Below, piece after piece: positions 52,746-64,000 of a DNA stretch of 64,000 nucleotides. Numbering within the stretch: the stretch's first letter is position 1; each line of letters starts with the position of its first letter. The position numbers and the translations under genes were made by a program. The notes beneath the pieces are model-generated. The model was not told where the DNA came from. It saw only the letters and a list, made by a program, of their open reading frames with translations, and did no database searches. Source of the stretch: Plazaster borealis (Eukaryota > Echinodermata > Asteroidea > Forcipulatida > Labidiasteridae); contig JAJGQC010000713.1 of the NCBI GenBank assembly GCA_021014325.1, positions 124,001 to 188,000 on the forward strand, read 5' to 3'.

Positions 52746-53735
52746 TCAAGGAATTTGAGAAGTCCTCAAGATTAGCCTGTTCACTGCTTTGCTGTTCAAT
52801 GCGGGCATATACTTTCCTGTCCTCTGTGTCAGTTTCTTCTCGATCATGGCCAACATGTGATTATTATTCATGTCTGATTCCTTTCCTACTTGTTTCAGGA
52901 CGTTGTAACTGCGCCTAACAAGTTGAGCAAACTCACAAAAGCGCCCATCTTCTCCATCGCTAAGCGCTTTAAACTTGGTCAGATCCTGGGCCACTGTGTC
53001 TGAAATGACCCTTGATCACCATAGTACATGTCCAAGTACTCCCAACATGCACTATAATCAGTTCCGATACCCTTCAGCAACTCAGTGGCTTACCAGTTAA
53101 ACTGTTTCGCAGAATAGAGACAGCCTCTCTCGGACTGTACATCGGATCTATCATGTGCTTGAAGTCATCTTTGAATGTGTGATAATCCCTGACATCGCCA
53201 TTGAATGTTGGCATCTTGGGTCTCTCCAACCTCGGTCTCAACTTGCATGAAGCAGTACTGGTTTTTGGTGTCTGCTGCTGCTCTCCTTCAGCCAACGCTG
53301 GTTTCAAGCGGTAAGGCGACTGCTCAGCTTGCAGTTCATCAGTGCCGATTTCTGGCTGAGTGTTGGAGTCGGTACTTTGGGATGCATCATGGTCAGTTGA
53401 TACAGCAACACTTTTTTCAGGCGGATTTTCAGCCGACTTTGTTGGTTGAGATTTTTTTAACTGGTTCAGTTTCAGCTTTATCTGCTGGAAGTCATCCATA
53501 CAAATCTGAATGTAATCTTCCTCCTGCTCATATTCATCGCTATCTTCTATTGTCTCACAATACTCATCGTGTCTGTTCTGCAATTCCATGAAGGCAACCT
53601 CAAATTTCCGGAATTCTTCTGTGAGCTCTTCTATGGAAGAATCTTGCTTTATGTGTTGTTCAAACACTTTCCTTTGTTGAGTAAATCTCGACTTGCTGGT
53701 TCGTCATTTCGCTTTCTTTTCATCCATATTGGCCT
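52746..53735 (-). pseudogene. BEL/Pao gag-like region, right arm
   Basis: Mirror of 26,178-27,360. The stretch that is frameshifted near 26,665 in the left arm is open here (197 codons, 53,074-53,667), whereas the DUF1759 part has its own breaks (e.g. a lost C near 53,012). The early in-frame TGA after the presumed ATG is shared. Confidence 0.8.
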
Positions 53736-53759
53736 CAACTTGAAGAGTAAATTGAATTA

Positions 53760-54352
53760 TGGAAGGCCAGAGGATTTAAGAATGGAGTCGCACCCGGTTT
53801 TAATGTATGAAGATTTTAATAATAAATCAGCATTCAATTCTGAAATAGTAAAAAAACACAAGTACATGAATGAATGTACATTCCATATCTCAGAGTACTG
53901 CTAAACAGTCTTAACACGTGTAAACAGAAAGATTATTACAGTCCAAACAACTGAAGCAAGTGAAAGTAATTTTAGAAACATAAATGATTTTTTAAACGGA
54001 AACATTAACTTACTACTGTGACCGGATACAACTAGCAGAAAAGTAACAGTACAGCAACAATAGTTCAGTCCAGTTAAACAGCATACAGTTCAGTAATCAA
54101 AAACGGTAATCCCCTAAACAAAAATAAGGAAAACATTCTAAATACAGGAACCTGTCATGTAATATACTACATTTACTAGATTTACCCTGAAACTACAATG
54201 ACAATAATCACCTTTAAATCAATAAGATCATGCACAACTGATTTACAGTAAACAAATCCTGGCCTCGATGATACTTGCTCTAGAATATTAATAAATTCTT
54301 ACATAAAGCAGCAATTGTAACTTAAAACCTTATAAAATGGATTTACAACATG
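53760..54352 (-). repeat. Partial LTR copy, right arm
   Basis: Mirror of 25,557-26,145. Confidence 0.8.
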
Positions 54353-54354
54353 TG

Positions 54355-55876
54355 TGCAGCCACGCGTGGAAATGCGTTCGTAATTTATCCATGGTCCCTT
54401 GGTGAAGAGAACCTCTATGAGGGAAATTTATATTTCTACTGGAACATTTCAAGGGGCATGGACGCAACAGCCTCCATTACCTCAGTAAAATTCTATTCAA
54501 TTAAAAACTTTATTTAGGCCTGGTTATATATGAATTCCTTTAGATCAAATCATCGATTGGAAATCACAGTGTGGTTTAGTTTGCAACATTTTGAAAACTT
54601 GGACCACAAGATTTTAAAATTATCTGCTGCATGAACAATTGTACACTCCCTCCTCTGTTTTCTTGACCAATTTTCTGGAGAAGTGTGCATATATTTAAAA
54701 GTGTATATTATTATTCCTATTTGGACCACAAGTGTGTACAAAGTGCATCTACACTTTGAGGCAGAGCACAGGTGTCGTACTGCAGAAACACTTGAAACAC
54801 TGTTTTTTTACACTGCATCTGCACTTTGAACACAGGTGTTGTGTATTCAATTCAATTCAATTCAATTCAATTCAAACTCACATTTATTTCCATACGTCAT
54901 GATCGTTTCTAAACAATACATAACAGGGAGCTGAGATGGTTACGTCATGCCATTTCTCTTACTGAATTCAAAACATTGTTTGGAAGGCCAGAGGATTTAA
55001 GAATGGAGTCGCACCCGGTTTTAATGTGTGAAGATTTTAATAATAAATCAGCATTCAATTCTGCAAAAAAAACAATCCATATCTCAGAGTACTGCTAAAC
55101 AGTCTTAACACGTGTAAACAGAAAATTATTACAGTCCAAACAACTGAAGCAAGTGAAAGTAATTTTAGAAACATAAATGATTTTTTAAACGGAAACATTA
55201 ACTTACTAGTGTGACCGGATACAACTAGCAGAAAAGTAACAGTACAGCAACAATAGTTCAGTCCAGTTAAACAGCATACAGTTCAGTAATCAAAAAGGGT
55301 AATCCCCTAAACAAAAATAAGGAAAACATTCTAAATACAGGAACCTGTCATGTAATATACTACATTTACTAGATTTACCCTGAAACTACAATGACAATAA
55401 TCACCTTTAAATCAATAAGATCATGCACAACTGATTTACAGTAAACAAATCCTGGCCTCGATGATACTTGCTCTAGAATATTCATAAATTCTTACATAAA
55501 GCAGCAATTGTAACTTAAAACCTTATAAAACGGATTTACAACATCCAACATTTAACCTTTGAACTTTGACGTGCATCAAGTGCATGAATCAAATACACTA
55601 GAACAACTTCTCAAGTGAGCAGAAAAAACGTTGGAATTATCTTTAATACTACGTAACTACTGTAAGTCTCTTTCAAAAATACACTTCTATAACACTCACC
55701 CTAAACGCCGATCAGTAACTCTAAGCAGTATCAGTACACAATTTAGTTGTTTAGATAACCTTTTAACCAGTTAAATGCTATCGAAAAGTACAGTTTCTGA
55801 AGCGTTTATCGGAAAGCGGTCGCTAAGTATAGCGCCCTCAAGCGACAGTTCATAATAAACAAAACTCGACGAAACA
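54355..55876 (-). repeat. BEL/Pao 5' LTR, right arm
   Basis: Mirror of 24,034-25,555, same 1,522-bp length. Confidence 0.85.
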
Positions 55877-56135
55877 TTGTTAAAGACTCACCTGTTTAAG
55901 ACTTGTTTTTCTTAGGCTAATTTATTTCATTCTCATTCCTTTTGTATTTTTGATTGTTGTGTCATTTGTTGTTAATTTTTGTGATACCTTTTGTGTAAAA
56001 ACACTACATAAGTGCTTGGATTATAGTTAATGCTATTAACAAAATAAATGGCCCAGTGACCAGGGATAATAATGTGTTTGATCATTTCTGAAGTTGTGCA
56101 ATATAAGAGCCGTTATTATTTTCTGCAATCGATAG

Positions 56136-56208
56136 AGACGAGATGTGGAGTTTAAAGCCATGGAGGTTGACTACGAAAAGAAGAGAGCAGAGAAACTGAG
56201 GAAATTTG
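56136..56208 (+). CDS. WBP11-like exon B, right arm
   Basis: Mirror of 23,701-23,773; same length and splice sites. Confidence 0.55.
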
Positions 56209-56313
56209 GTGAGTTGCCAATTCAGTTTTTAACAAGCGTGCGCGCAGAGCAGTCACTTTTGGTTAGCCAATCAGCATTGTCTTTCAGCAGTATTCATCAC
56301 ACATCTCTTCCAG

Positions 56314-56381
56314 GGGTTTGTGACGAAGATTATCGATACGGCGCGCTGGACTATGATTCTGAAGGCTGTTTGAAGTACTGA
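56314..56381 (+). CDS. Candidate last exon after the WBP11-like exons, right arm
   Basis: Mirror of 23,528-23,595, with the same acceptor and stop codon (56,379-56,381). Confidence 0.35.
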
Positions 56382-56693
56382 ATTCCTTGATGACGCGCGA
56401 AGGCTAGACAAATGGAACAGACCCCTTGCATTGGCCACCATCGCTGGGGTCAAACAATGGAAACTTGCCCGCATGTACGCATCACAAGACAACTCTCAGC
56501 CAATGATAAGTCTTCATTGTCCTCAGTGAGGGCGCAGTTTGGGGCTTGTGATGTCATATGCGAGGGGGTTTATTGCATTCTGTATAGTTTGCTTAACAAC
56601 TTCTGGTCCATAATGATAATGCACTAATTAATTGTTAAACATTGAAGGCAATTGGGTCTGGCCAGGGAATTCTGAAAGGTTGCTATTGTGCAG

Positions 56694-56890
56694 TGGAAAG
56701 ATCCGCAATGCCAAACACCTAAGGAGCACCATTTGGCTTTGTACAAAAAGCGTTTGGGTTTACAGAACACACAGAGGAAACAAATACCAAGAACTTAACA
56801 TTTATTGGCCAATCTCAATCACTTTTGGATTATATAAAAGGAAATTCAATGAGTAAGAAATTTGTCATTACTTGTCATGCTCTAAAATGA
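56694..56890 (+). pseudogene. Possible terminal exon, right-arm copy with frameshift
   Basis: Mirror of 23,019-23,216. The A-run near 56,745 has five A's instead of six, so the frame seen in the left arm is lost after LALYKK. Confidence 0.3.
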
Positions 56891-56929
56891 AATCTTTAAG
56901 GTAATAATAGAGTTTGTAAAATTAACCTT

Positions 56930-57312
56930 TTAAAGGCACTGGACACGTTTGGTAATTACTCAAAATATATGTTAGCATAAAAACTTACTTGGTAACTAGC
57001 AACGGAGAGCTGTTGATAGTATAAAACATTGTGAGAAACGACTCTCTGAAGTAACGTAGTTTTTGAGAAAGAGGTAATTTCTCACTAAGATATTTGAATC
57101 TAAAAAAGACTTCAGGCCTGAAGCCTTTTTCAGGCATCTGAAAGCACACACATTTGTGCAACAAGGATGTTTTTTCTTTCATTATTTTCGTGCAACTTAG
57201 ATGACCAATTGATCCCAAATTTTCACAGGCTTGTTATTTTATGCATATTTTGGCATACACCAAGTGAGATTACTGGTCTTTGACAATTACCAAACGTGTC
57301 TAGTGCCCTTAA
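56930..57312. mobile_element. Family-C MITE, copy 1, right arm
   Basis: Mirror of 22,595-22,979. Confidence 0.8.
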
Positions 57313-57449
57313 CACAAACTTTCTGTTGTTTGAGAATGTGTGCTTCACGCTTGAGTGGTAAAACAATCTGGGCACCAGTGGTTGTATTATGTCAAAAGAA
57401 TTTGGTAACGAGAGGGTTCAAAATTGTTCTTGATATTCTCTCTCATCAG

Positions 57450-57676
57450 GAATATCCTACGTCCCAGTCACTAAAGAAGACGAGATCCACAACATCCAGT
57501 TGGTCGTTAAGCACCTGGCAGACAAGGTACTCCACTGTGATCTGTCTCACACCAACGGCGGGCTATTGTTGAAGGGAATCGAGTTGCCATGCAGTACCTA
57601 CTGGAGATCCTACTGGGCGTCATGGACTACATCATGAGAGGGATTGACAGTGAAGGATCAGCAACCGACTTTGAAG
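57450..57676 (+). CDS. CEP95-like gene, exon 1 seen: CH-like domain, right arm
   Basis: Mirror of 22,231-22,457 with the same length, splice sites and one-base frame shift near 57,553. Downstream codons join exon 2 in phase. Confidence 0.6.
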
Positions 57677-58168
57677 GTGTGCAGGGGCGAAATGGATCAT
57701 CAGTTTGTCCTTGTTTTTAACTTTTAAAACCACATTGCTCCAGCTCCAGGGGTTATTTAAGCCCTCTTGAGTTCCCAGTTGTACATCTGGTTGAAGAGAA
57801 GCATACTATGGTTAAGTTTGTTCTCGCCAAAAACAATTGCACAATGGCTGACGTGGCTAGAATTTGAGCCCTCTTGCTGAAGACGAAGCCAACTAACCTT
57901 GATGCAGTAATTTTGTCAGGACAACTCTTTAAAAACCCACAGTTGGTCTTTGCTTCAGTTACTAACTTTTGGTGTTACTTCAGCCTTAATAGCTCCTCCA
58001 ATTGTACAACTATATGAAGAGAAGCACATTAAGGTGAAAAGTGTTTCAAAACGGTTGTATAGTTGCCAGGATTCAAAAACCTACATTCCGAATACTTATG
58101 CCACTGGAAACTAGCACTCTGTCACAAGACTGTGAAATAATGTACGTCTGTATTATAATTGATCATAG

Positions 58169-58301
58169 ATGGTGATCTCGTAGACCCGGACACAATGACT
58201 AGAGGAACGGTATCTGCCATCACGGACGCCTTGAGGGAAGAGTTTGGACTCAGAGGTGGGAAAGACAATTATTACAGACCACCGTCTAATGCATATGAAA
58301 G
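58169..58301 (+). CDS. CEP95-like gene, exon 2, right arm
   Basis: Mirror of 21,602-21,734; one missense difference (Ala here, Val in the left arm), otherwise same length and splice sites. Confidence 0.7.
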
Positions 58302-59042
58302 GTACGAGAAACATACTTCATTTTTACTATTTTTCAATTCAATTGAAAAAGGAAGTTATGAAGAAGGGAACATTTTTCTTGAGCATCAACAAATCTTTTA
58401 TTTCACATATTAGTAATTTTGTTTATTTATTTACAACAAAACTTCCATAAAAAGATAAAATGCAATAAAAATAGTGCAAGCAGATATCTAAGCAATGCAA
58501 AACATTGTTGGTAACCCCAACACACACAGGCGGCTGCACAGCTCATCCAGAGAAATATGAAGCGTACAGTTCAAATAAATATTATACACCGCACTTAGAG
58601 ATATTTGTCATTTGATTGGTGGAACACGCGTCACATGTCATACTTTATTTTGCCATGTATACTGTTCCGACACTCCAAATTTTAATATAGGAGTCCTATA
58701 TTGATAAATATAGGATGCTTGGGACGCTTTGCAGCTATGCTTCGCACATACTAATAGATTTTACTTTGAGTATTTATTGCGTTACGTGTTATTAGCGCAT
58801 GTAAGCTTGCACATCAACACGCACATGGCTATGAATGCAGAACGTGCTTGAGCCAACCGCTCTTAAACAGCTCCAGCTATGTCTTTTATCAGCCGTTTAA
58901 TAACTTATTGATGAAATAAATCATAAATTGTTCAAAACTTTGTATTAGTTATTGTTGAAATAAGCTATGAATCGTATGAGAAATATCAATTGTCACGGAT
59001 CTATGTGTGAGATATATAAAACAAATATAGGATGCATTTCAT

Positions 59043-59163
59043 TCATACAATGTAGCAGAATATAATCACATAATCTGGACTGTTCCATTTCACTTTGCTT
59101 CGCCTCAAGAAATGGGACAGTCCAGATTTCACCTCATGATTATATTCTACTCGTATGCATCCA
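59043..59163. repeat. Long hairpin / MITE-like inverted repeat, right arm
   Basis: Mirror of the 20,747-20,862 hairpin. Confidence 0.8.
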
Positions 59164-59336
59164 AAATTTGTGTATTAATTTGTAAAATATCTCCATCTGA
59201 CCATTTTGAATGTAGTATTTGAGGAAATATGGTGAAAAAATGTTGCACTCTGTCAAATATTTACATTTTTGTTTTCTCTCTCTAAATTTGCTTTCCTGTT
59301 CTGAAGAAAGTGTACATGTAATTTAACACAATAAAG

Positions 59337-59675
59337 TTTTTGTGAAACATGATGATGGTGGTTTGAATCTACATTTCAAAATTGGCAGACCTTACGATAG
59401 TCACACCATTAGCGACATATCAAAACACCTGAGCCAGCCTAAGAGCCAATCAGAAGGTGACTCCACAGCTGAGCTCATCAAGCTTGGTATGAAAGATGCC
59501 TCGTCACGGTACATCCCTCAACGAGACATTTCTCAACGAGACATTTCTCAATGAGACATTTCTCATCGAGATATCCCTCAACTAGACGTTTCTCAAAGAG
59601 ACATCTATCAACGAGACATTTCTCAACGAGACATCCATCAACGAGACATCCCTCGACGAGGCTTCCAAACCTCAG
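59337..59675 (+). CDS. CEP95-like gene, exon 3 with pentapeptide repeats, right arm
   Basis: Mirror of 20,228-20,566, same 339-bp length. The in-frame TGA is at 59,552-59,554, in the same repeat unit as in the left arm, and the T-run at the acceptor is also five. Confidence 0.6.
59513..59662 (+). repeat. 15-bp tandem repeat coding I-x-Q-R-D units, right arm
   Basis: Mirror of 20,241-20,390: ten units in the same order, including the unit with the stop codon. Confidence 0.9.
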
Positions 59676-59697
59676 GTGAGGAGAAGAGTCTAGTTGC

Positions 59698-60103
59698 GGG
59701 CTCAAACTTTTGGTAGAATTCCACAAGACGGCAAGAGCTTGTGGCTCAAAATGTTTAACGGACCGGAATTTAATTTTTTACAAGACCAGAATTGAAATGG
59801 GAAAGAACTTTTCTACAAAGTTTAGCATGTAAACAGTTTTCATTTGAACAATCAATGAGAGAGAAGATTTATCTCTTATGGGTAAGTATACTCTGATGCT
59901 GAACACAGAATTAAAAGATTTTACAAGACTCAAACTCAAAATCAACATTTGAACATCATTTCTTTAAATTAAAGATATTGTACAGTGAGGTATTATTATT
60001 CATTCGAGCAGCACAAGACAGCCGGACTTGTCCGGTCATAAGTTTACTGGCCCGATGCTAAAATCACTGTCCTTGGACCTGCGGTCCAGTGTCAAATTCA
60101 AGC
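59698..60103. mobile_element. Family-A MITE, copy 3, right arm
   Basis: Mirror of 19,801-20,206 with the same inner landmarks. Confidence 0.7.
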
Positions 60104-60467
60104 CTTATAGTTCTCATCATAAGGGCAGGCTGTCTGCTTGTTCTCACCCACACACTCTTGCTTTGCTGAGATGTAGAACAAAGAGCCATTCTAACAGCTT
60201 TTTTCCCACAACTACATCTCTTTGGAACTCGTTGCCTGGTTCATGTTTCCTCCGTCCTAAAATCTAGACTGTTCTAAGAGGAACTTAAATTCTTACCTTC
60301 AGCTCCCCTGAGTTATTTTCATCCTAAATAATATCTTTTTGTAGCCCCTAATACCAAGAGCTATCTTGCCCGATTTTCAGGCAACATTTTGTTTCACACG
60401 TTTTATCTTTTGAGTTTTTTTCTCACATCAAAATAATTTGTATCCATACCTCCATTCCATCTTCCAG

Positions 60468-60641
60468 GAGCAATCTCCCCAAGAGGCATCCCAGATGTCC
60501 AGCCATCAAAGTTGCTCAGTTACCACCATGAACCTGACGACAGACCAGGAAATACCTTGTCATCAAGCCCCAAGGCTTCAGGGGTGGTCGACTCAACCAC
60601 TAGATCCTCAAAGCAGACAGAAAGAGGATCTTACTCTACAG
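60468..60641 (+). CDS. CEP95-like gene, exon 4, right arm
   Basis: Mirror of 19,263-19,436, identical in length and splice sites; I saw no frame-changing difference between the two copies. Confidence 0.65.
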
Positions 60642-60783
60642 GTATCTGATTCTTGGTTCTTGGTTGTACAGCAGAGTGGCCAACTTTTTGTGATTCTGCA
60701 GAAAGTTCCCTGAAAATAAACCAATCTTACTGTGGCAGAAATTTGAGTCGTACCTGAGTTCTCTCACAGGTCGCCTTCAACAG

Positions 60784-62058
60784 CGCTGCCACCAGGCGGA
60801 AAATTTACAGGCCTAAATTACCGGAGTTCCGCCTCACCGGTTTAGATTCTCGAATTGGTAGACTAGGGTCCGTCGTCAAAATATATGACCCAGTGATAGG
60901 ATAATTCAGAGATGAAGACGAATAGTTTAATTCAAACACAGAATGGTTTCAATTCTGCAAGATAGTCAAATCATTTCAATTCAACTCACAAACTCCTCAA
61001 ATCATTATTTACAACATCCATTCTTCCATACCAACAATTGTCCTCAGTCGTTGCAATAGATAGATTGAAGTTACACATTTATATGTACTAGTTCTCTAAT
61101 ATTTTCCAGTCTTGTAAACCATTAATAATTTGCTGACAAACCGCCTGCAGAGGTATATACCTAAATGATACTAGGCACCTTTCGTCCTACAATATCCACT
61201 AATTTAAAACCACAAAGTAGTATTGCGCTCCTTGAGCTAACAACAATACCCACTTCTCAAAACCTTACAAGTGATATTGCGCTCCTTGAGCGAACAACAA
61301 TATCCACTCCTTAAAATCCACAAGTGATACTAGGCACCTTTCGCCCTAAAATATATGTGTGAACCCTAGAATAAACCTTTAATAAAGCCTACTGAAAAGT
61401 ATTAGCTAGTTTGTAATGGCAACTATCCAGATCTCGATAGTCCTTATTGCTCCTCGAATGGCTAACTAGCTCCTCTTGTATTACTGATCATAACTTATCT
61501 CTACAGCTCCCCGAGTGTTAATTTTGCTCCCCGGAGTAATAATCTACCTCCACAGCTCCTCCAGTATTAAATTTGCTCCCCGAGTAATAATTTAGCTCCA
61601 CAGCTCCTCCAGTATTAAATTTGCTCCCCGAGTAATAATTTAGCTCCTCAACTCCACAAATATTAACTTAGAATAGCTCCACAGCTCCTCAAGTGTTTGG
61701 CTCCCCAAAATATAAATCTAGCTCCACACAGCTCCTCAAATTACATCTCACAAGTTAAAGAAAGATGGGGAAAATCCACACAAAGCAGTGATCATTTTAT
61801 CCTCAAGAATTTAAATTTTAGGAATAATTTCCTATAATATTAGTAACATACCTCAATATCCCTCTGGCTTCTTGATCAACAGTGACATGACAATAACAAT
61901 GCACTCTTGGGTTTGGAGGTCAGCAACTGTATTGTCAGACTCAAATTCAGCTAATCAGTCAGAGTGTAGAAATCTCTAAAAGTTGCACTATTTATACTAA
62001 TCAAACTGCGCGCCTTACGCACACAAAAAGTTCTCATGCTTAGAATTTAGGCCACGCC
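60784..62058 (-). mobile_element. Right-arm copy of the putative LTR with tRNA-Leu PBS
   Basis: Mirror of 17,850-19,120. The primer-binding site complement is at 60,784-60,794 and the TATA box at about 61,990. Both tandem arrays are retained. Confidence 0.4.
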
Positions 62059-63107
62059 CCTAAATAACGTTGGCTAAATTAATCTCCATGTTCAAGTTGA
62101 AAACCAGCTAAAAATCACATTTTTATACAAGTTTTCACTGTATAAATGAGCTAAAATACTCTTTAACATTTACTCTCTCTATTTGTAAGAATAACCATTC
62201 ATTAAAGGAAGTTATTACTTGAAATGTGTGAAATAAGTGAGTTTAATCATAAACGTAAACAAAACCATTTTCATTGATAAAAGATGTGTGATGTCATCTA
62301 ATTAATATGCACGACTTAGGCAATCCCTGATGAAGCAGACGATAAGTGCATCATTTTTATACTTAATTTCTTTACTCAAAAAGTCTAACTCTAATTTGCA
62401 TCAAAAGATTAAAGCTATACATTTTAAAATAATGTAATTTTACCATCACAAATAAAGGTGTTTTTGTGGCTCACAAACTAGATAATAATTTACGAACATC
62501 TGACCAATCATAGCGAACAATAACAACAGCAGACGCCGTCTTGGATTCTATACATAGACTTTGCTGGACATGAATTCACATATACACGTGTGTGTTGGTA
62601 ACAACAACATTACACGTGAACAGTTTAGACATCGTAAAGAAGTTATTATTACACTTAAATCCCTGGAAATATATGCTGCAAAAGTTAATCATCTAAAGAA
62701 CTGATGAACAAATTTGAAAATCTCCCTGATTGCAGAAACTGTTTTCCCTATGTCAATGTAATTCTAAATATTTCCCCAATTGTTGTACAAAATCTTCCTG
62801 ATTGCTAGATGCAAATGTTGGCAGCTCTAGTATAGCTCCAAATATAGAAAAACTTATCCATGGTGAAGTTTGTATAATTTTAAAACGATCAATTCCTAAA
62901 AGTTTTCAATTTGTGAAGGTTTTTTGCATATTTAAAGGGGGACTGCTGTCGCGAATGAAACGCACCAAACAGCAGTAGATAGAGCCTGATTTCAATATTA
63001 CGATAGTCTTAAAATAACACATGGTCCCCATGGAAAGACCCATCCCCAAACAACGTACATATACAACACACAATGAGTAGTTGTTCTGTGTGTGTATACA
63101 GACCCTG

Positions 63108-63516
63108 CGTCCGCTGGCTAAATGCCAGTTAAAATACCTCAGGACCAGTCAGAAATCTCTCAAAGTGGTCCTGCTGGCTAGTTCAGTGTTAGAGAGCATC
63201 CCTGTTTCAATTGAAATATGGACTAGTGAAAAAGCTGACGGACTAGTGAAATGACAAGTTACAGTAACTGGTCCTGCTGGCCAGTCACTTAAAAGGTTCA
63301 GGGGCGAACCCTGCAGACTGTATCTTATTAGAACGTATTTCACGCACAATGTACACAGTAATGCACGGCTCAAATTTTTGGGGAAAACCCACAAGACTGC
63401 AGGGCTTGTAGGTCAAAATTTTTACTGGACCAGAATATTTTACCAGACCAGAATCAAAATGAAATTGAACAAACACTAAGAGAAGATATATTTCATTTGT
63501 GTTATGCATACTTTGA
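63108..63516. mobile_element. Right-arm copy of the truncated MITE pair
   Basis: Mirror of 16,392-16,800. It differs by an extra C ('ggggcgaacc' against 'gggcgaacc') at about 63,302. Confidence 0.55.
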
Positions 63517-63924
63517 CACTCAACAGAATTGAAAGATACTAAATATCAGATTAATAGTCAACATTTTTTCACAAAGCAATGGACAGTGGGGTATTTTATT
63601 CGATTGAAACAAAACAAAATACCACCGGTGAGTTTAATATAATGGCGACCGTACTTGCTTTTAGTTTCACGATAAACTTATCTGTAGGTAATGAAGGCAT
63701 TAGTTTTTATTTCAAAAGGCATGTTGTGAACATTTACACATTTAATCGGCCTGGGGCACTTGCTAGGGCTGATCAAAATATTGTACTTCTCAAATTAAAA
63801 TACTTAAGCATTGGAACAGATCATGGAGGAGAAAAAGGATCAAACAATAATTTTAAGGCTAAACTGAATTTTTCCTATTTCGTTATTGTTTTACGGTTTT
63901 TTTGTCAATTTTGTGTTTTTGTAG

Positions 63925-64000
63925 GATTTGTCTGGCAGTTCATTCTCATCAGTCTCTTGGCCCAAGCCACCGCCTGCTCATGTAGTCTCCGACCACCAGC
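63925..64000 (+). CDS. CEP95-like exon 5, right-arm copy, cut by window end
   Basis: Same acceptor ('gtgtttttgtag') and the first 76 bp of exon 5, in mirror position to 15,908-15,983. The region that carries the frame change in the left copy lies outside the window. Confidence 0.6.

Larger units (their letters stand above)
46971..55876 (-). mobile_element. BEL/Pao LTR retrotransposon, right arm
   Basis: Mirror of 24,034-32,954, same modules and the same full-plus-partial 5' LTR arrangement. Its pol is broken into several frames (50,994-51,878; 50,828-51,058; 50,353-50,787; 50,103-50,372; 49,678-50,022; 49,367-49,705; 49,098-49,448; 48,814-49,155) by 1-2 base indels absent from the left arm. 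Part of gag (53,074-53,667) is better preserved here. Confidence 0.92.
40018..64000 (-). repeat. Right arm of the giant inverted repeat
   Basis: Reverse complement of 15,908-39,912, carrying the same exons, BEL/Pao element, SINE and MITE copies in reverse order and orientation. It runs to the last base of the window, so it is truncated here. It has its own private small lesions, for example a 2-base loss near 51,015 in the reverse-transcriptase region and an A-run of 5 instead of 6 near 56,745. Confidence 0.97.

Noticed and set aside
1..64000. CRISPR arrays, phage defence systems or bacterial operons
   Set aside because: The window is clearly eukaryotic. The only regular short repeats are the coding 15-bp array, LTR-internal tandem repeats and the transposon-borne satellite; none has CRISPR spacing.

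Overview
Eukaryotic nuclear DNA, AT-rich and crowded with transposons, with short exons bounded by GT..AG introns. Two partial animal genes can be followed. One has an exon pair resembling the Wbp11 domain of the splicing factor WBP11. The other is a longer gene whose first visible exon resembles the N-terminal calponin-homology-like fold of the centrosomal protein CEP95. BEL/Pao and Ty3-type LTR elements, tRNA-derived SINEs and several MITE families suggest a marine invertebrate deuterostome. An echinoderm, probably a sea star, is my best guess, from remembering similar MITE and SINE consensus sequences; no database was consulted.

The dominant structure is a giant inverted repeat. Bases 15,908-39,912 are mirrored by 40,018-64,000 around a non-mirrored spacer of about 105 bp. 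Every exon, transposon and LTR in the left arm recurs on the opposite strand in the right arm, with paired coordinates summing to about 79,903-79,930. The right arm is cut by the window end, so each arm is at least 24 kb. Arm differences seen by eye are mostly 1-2 base indels and scattered substitutions. This is either a young real palindrome or a fold-back assembly product (haplotypes joined head to head, or a chimeric long read). The sequence alone cannot decide.

Layout. 1-900: degenerate tandem repeat. 897-2,680: DNA element with terminal inverted repeats (TIRs) and an internal ~147-bp tandem array. 2,773-15,983: minus-strand exons of the CEP95-like gene separated by MITEs, three SINEs and a Ty3-like deletion derivative (4,466-7,850). 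15,984-23,800: more exons of that gene, a putative LTR with a tRNA-Leu primer-binding site, and an exon carrying ten pentapeptide repeats. 24,034-32,954: a BEL/Pao element lying antisense inside an intron between two WBP11-like exons. 33,109-39,912: one WBP11-like exon, then mainly repeats up to the palindrome centre. 40,018-64,000: the mirror image.

For the CEP95-like gene, reading phase matches across exons 6, 6b, 7, 8, 9, 10 and 11, which supports that chain strongly. Upstream exons 1, 3 and 5 contain small disruptions. Those in exons 1 and 3 are present in both arms, so they predate the arm split or come from a shared consensus. No bacterial genes, CRISPR arrays, rRNA genes or convincing functional tRNA genes were seen.
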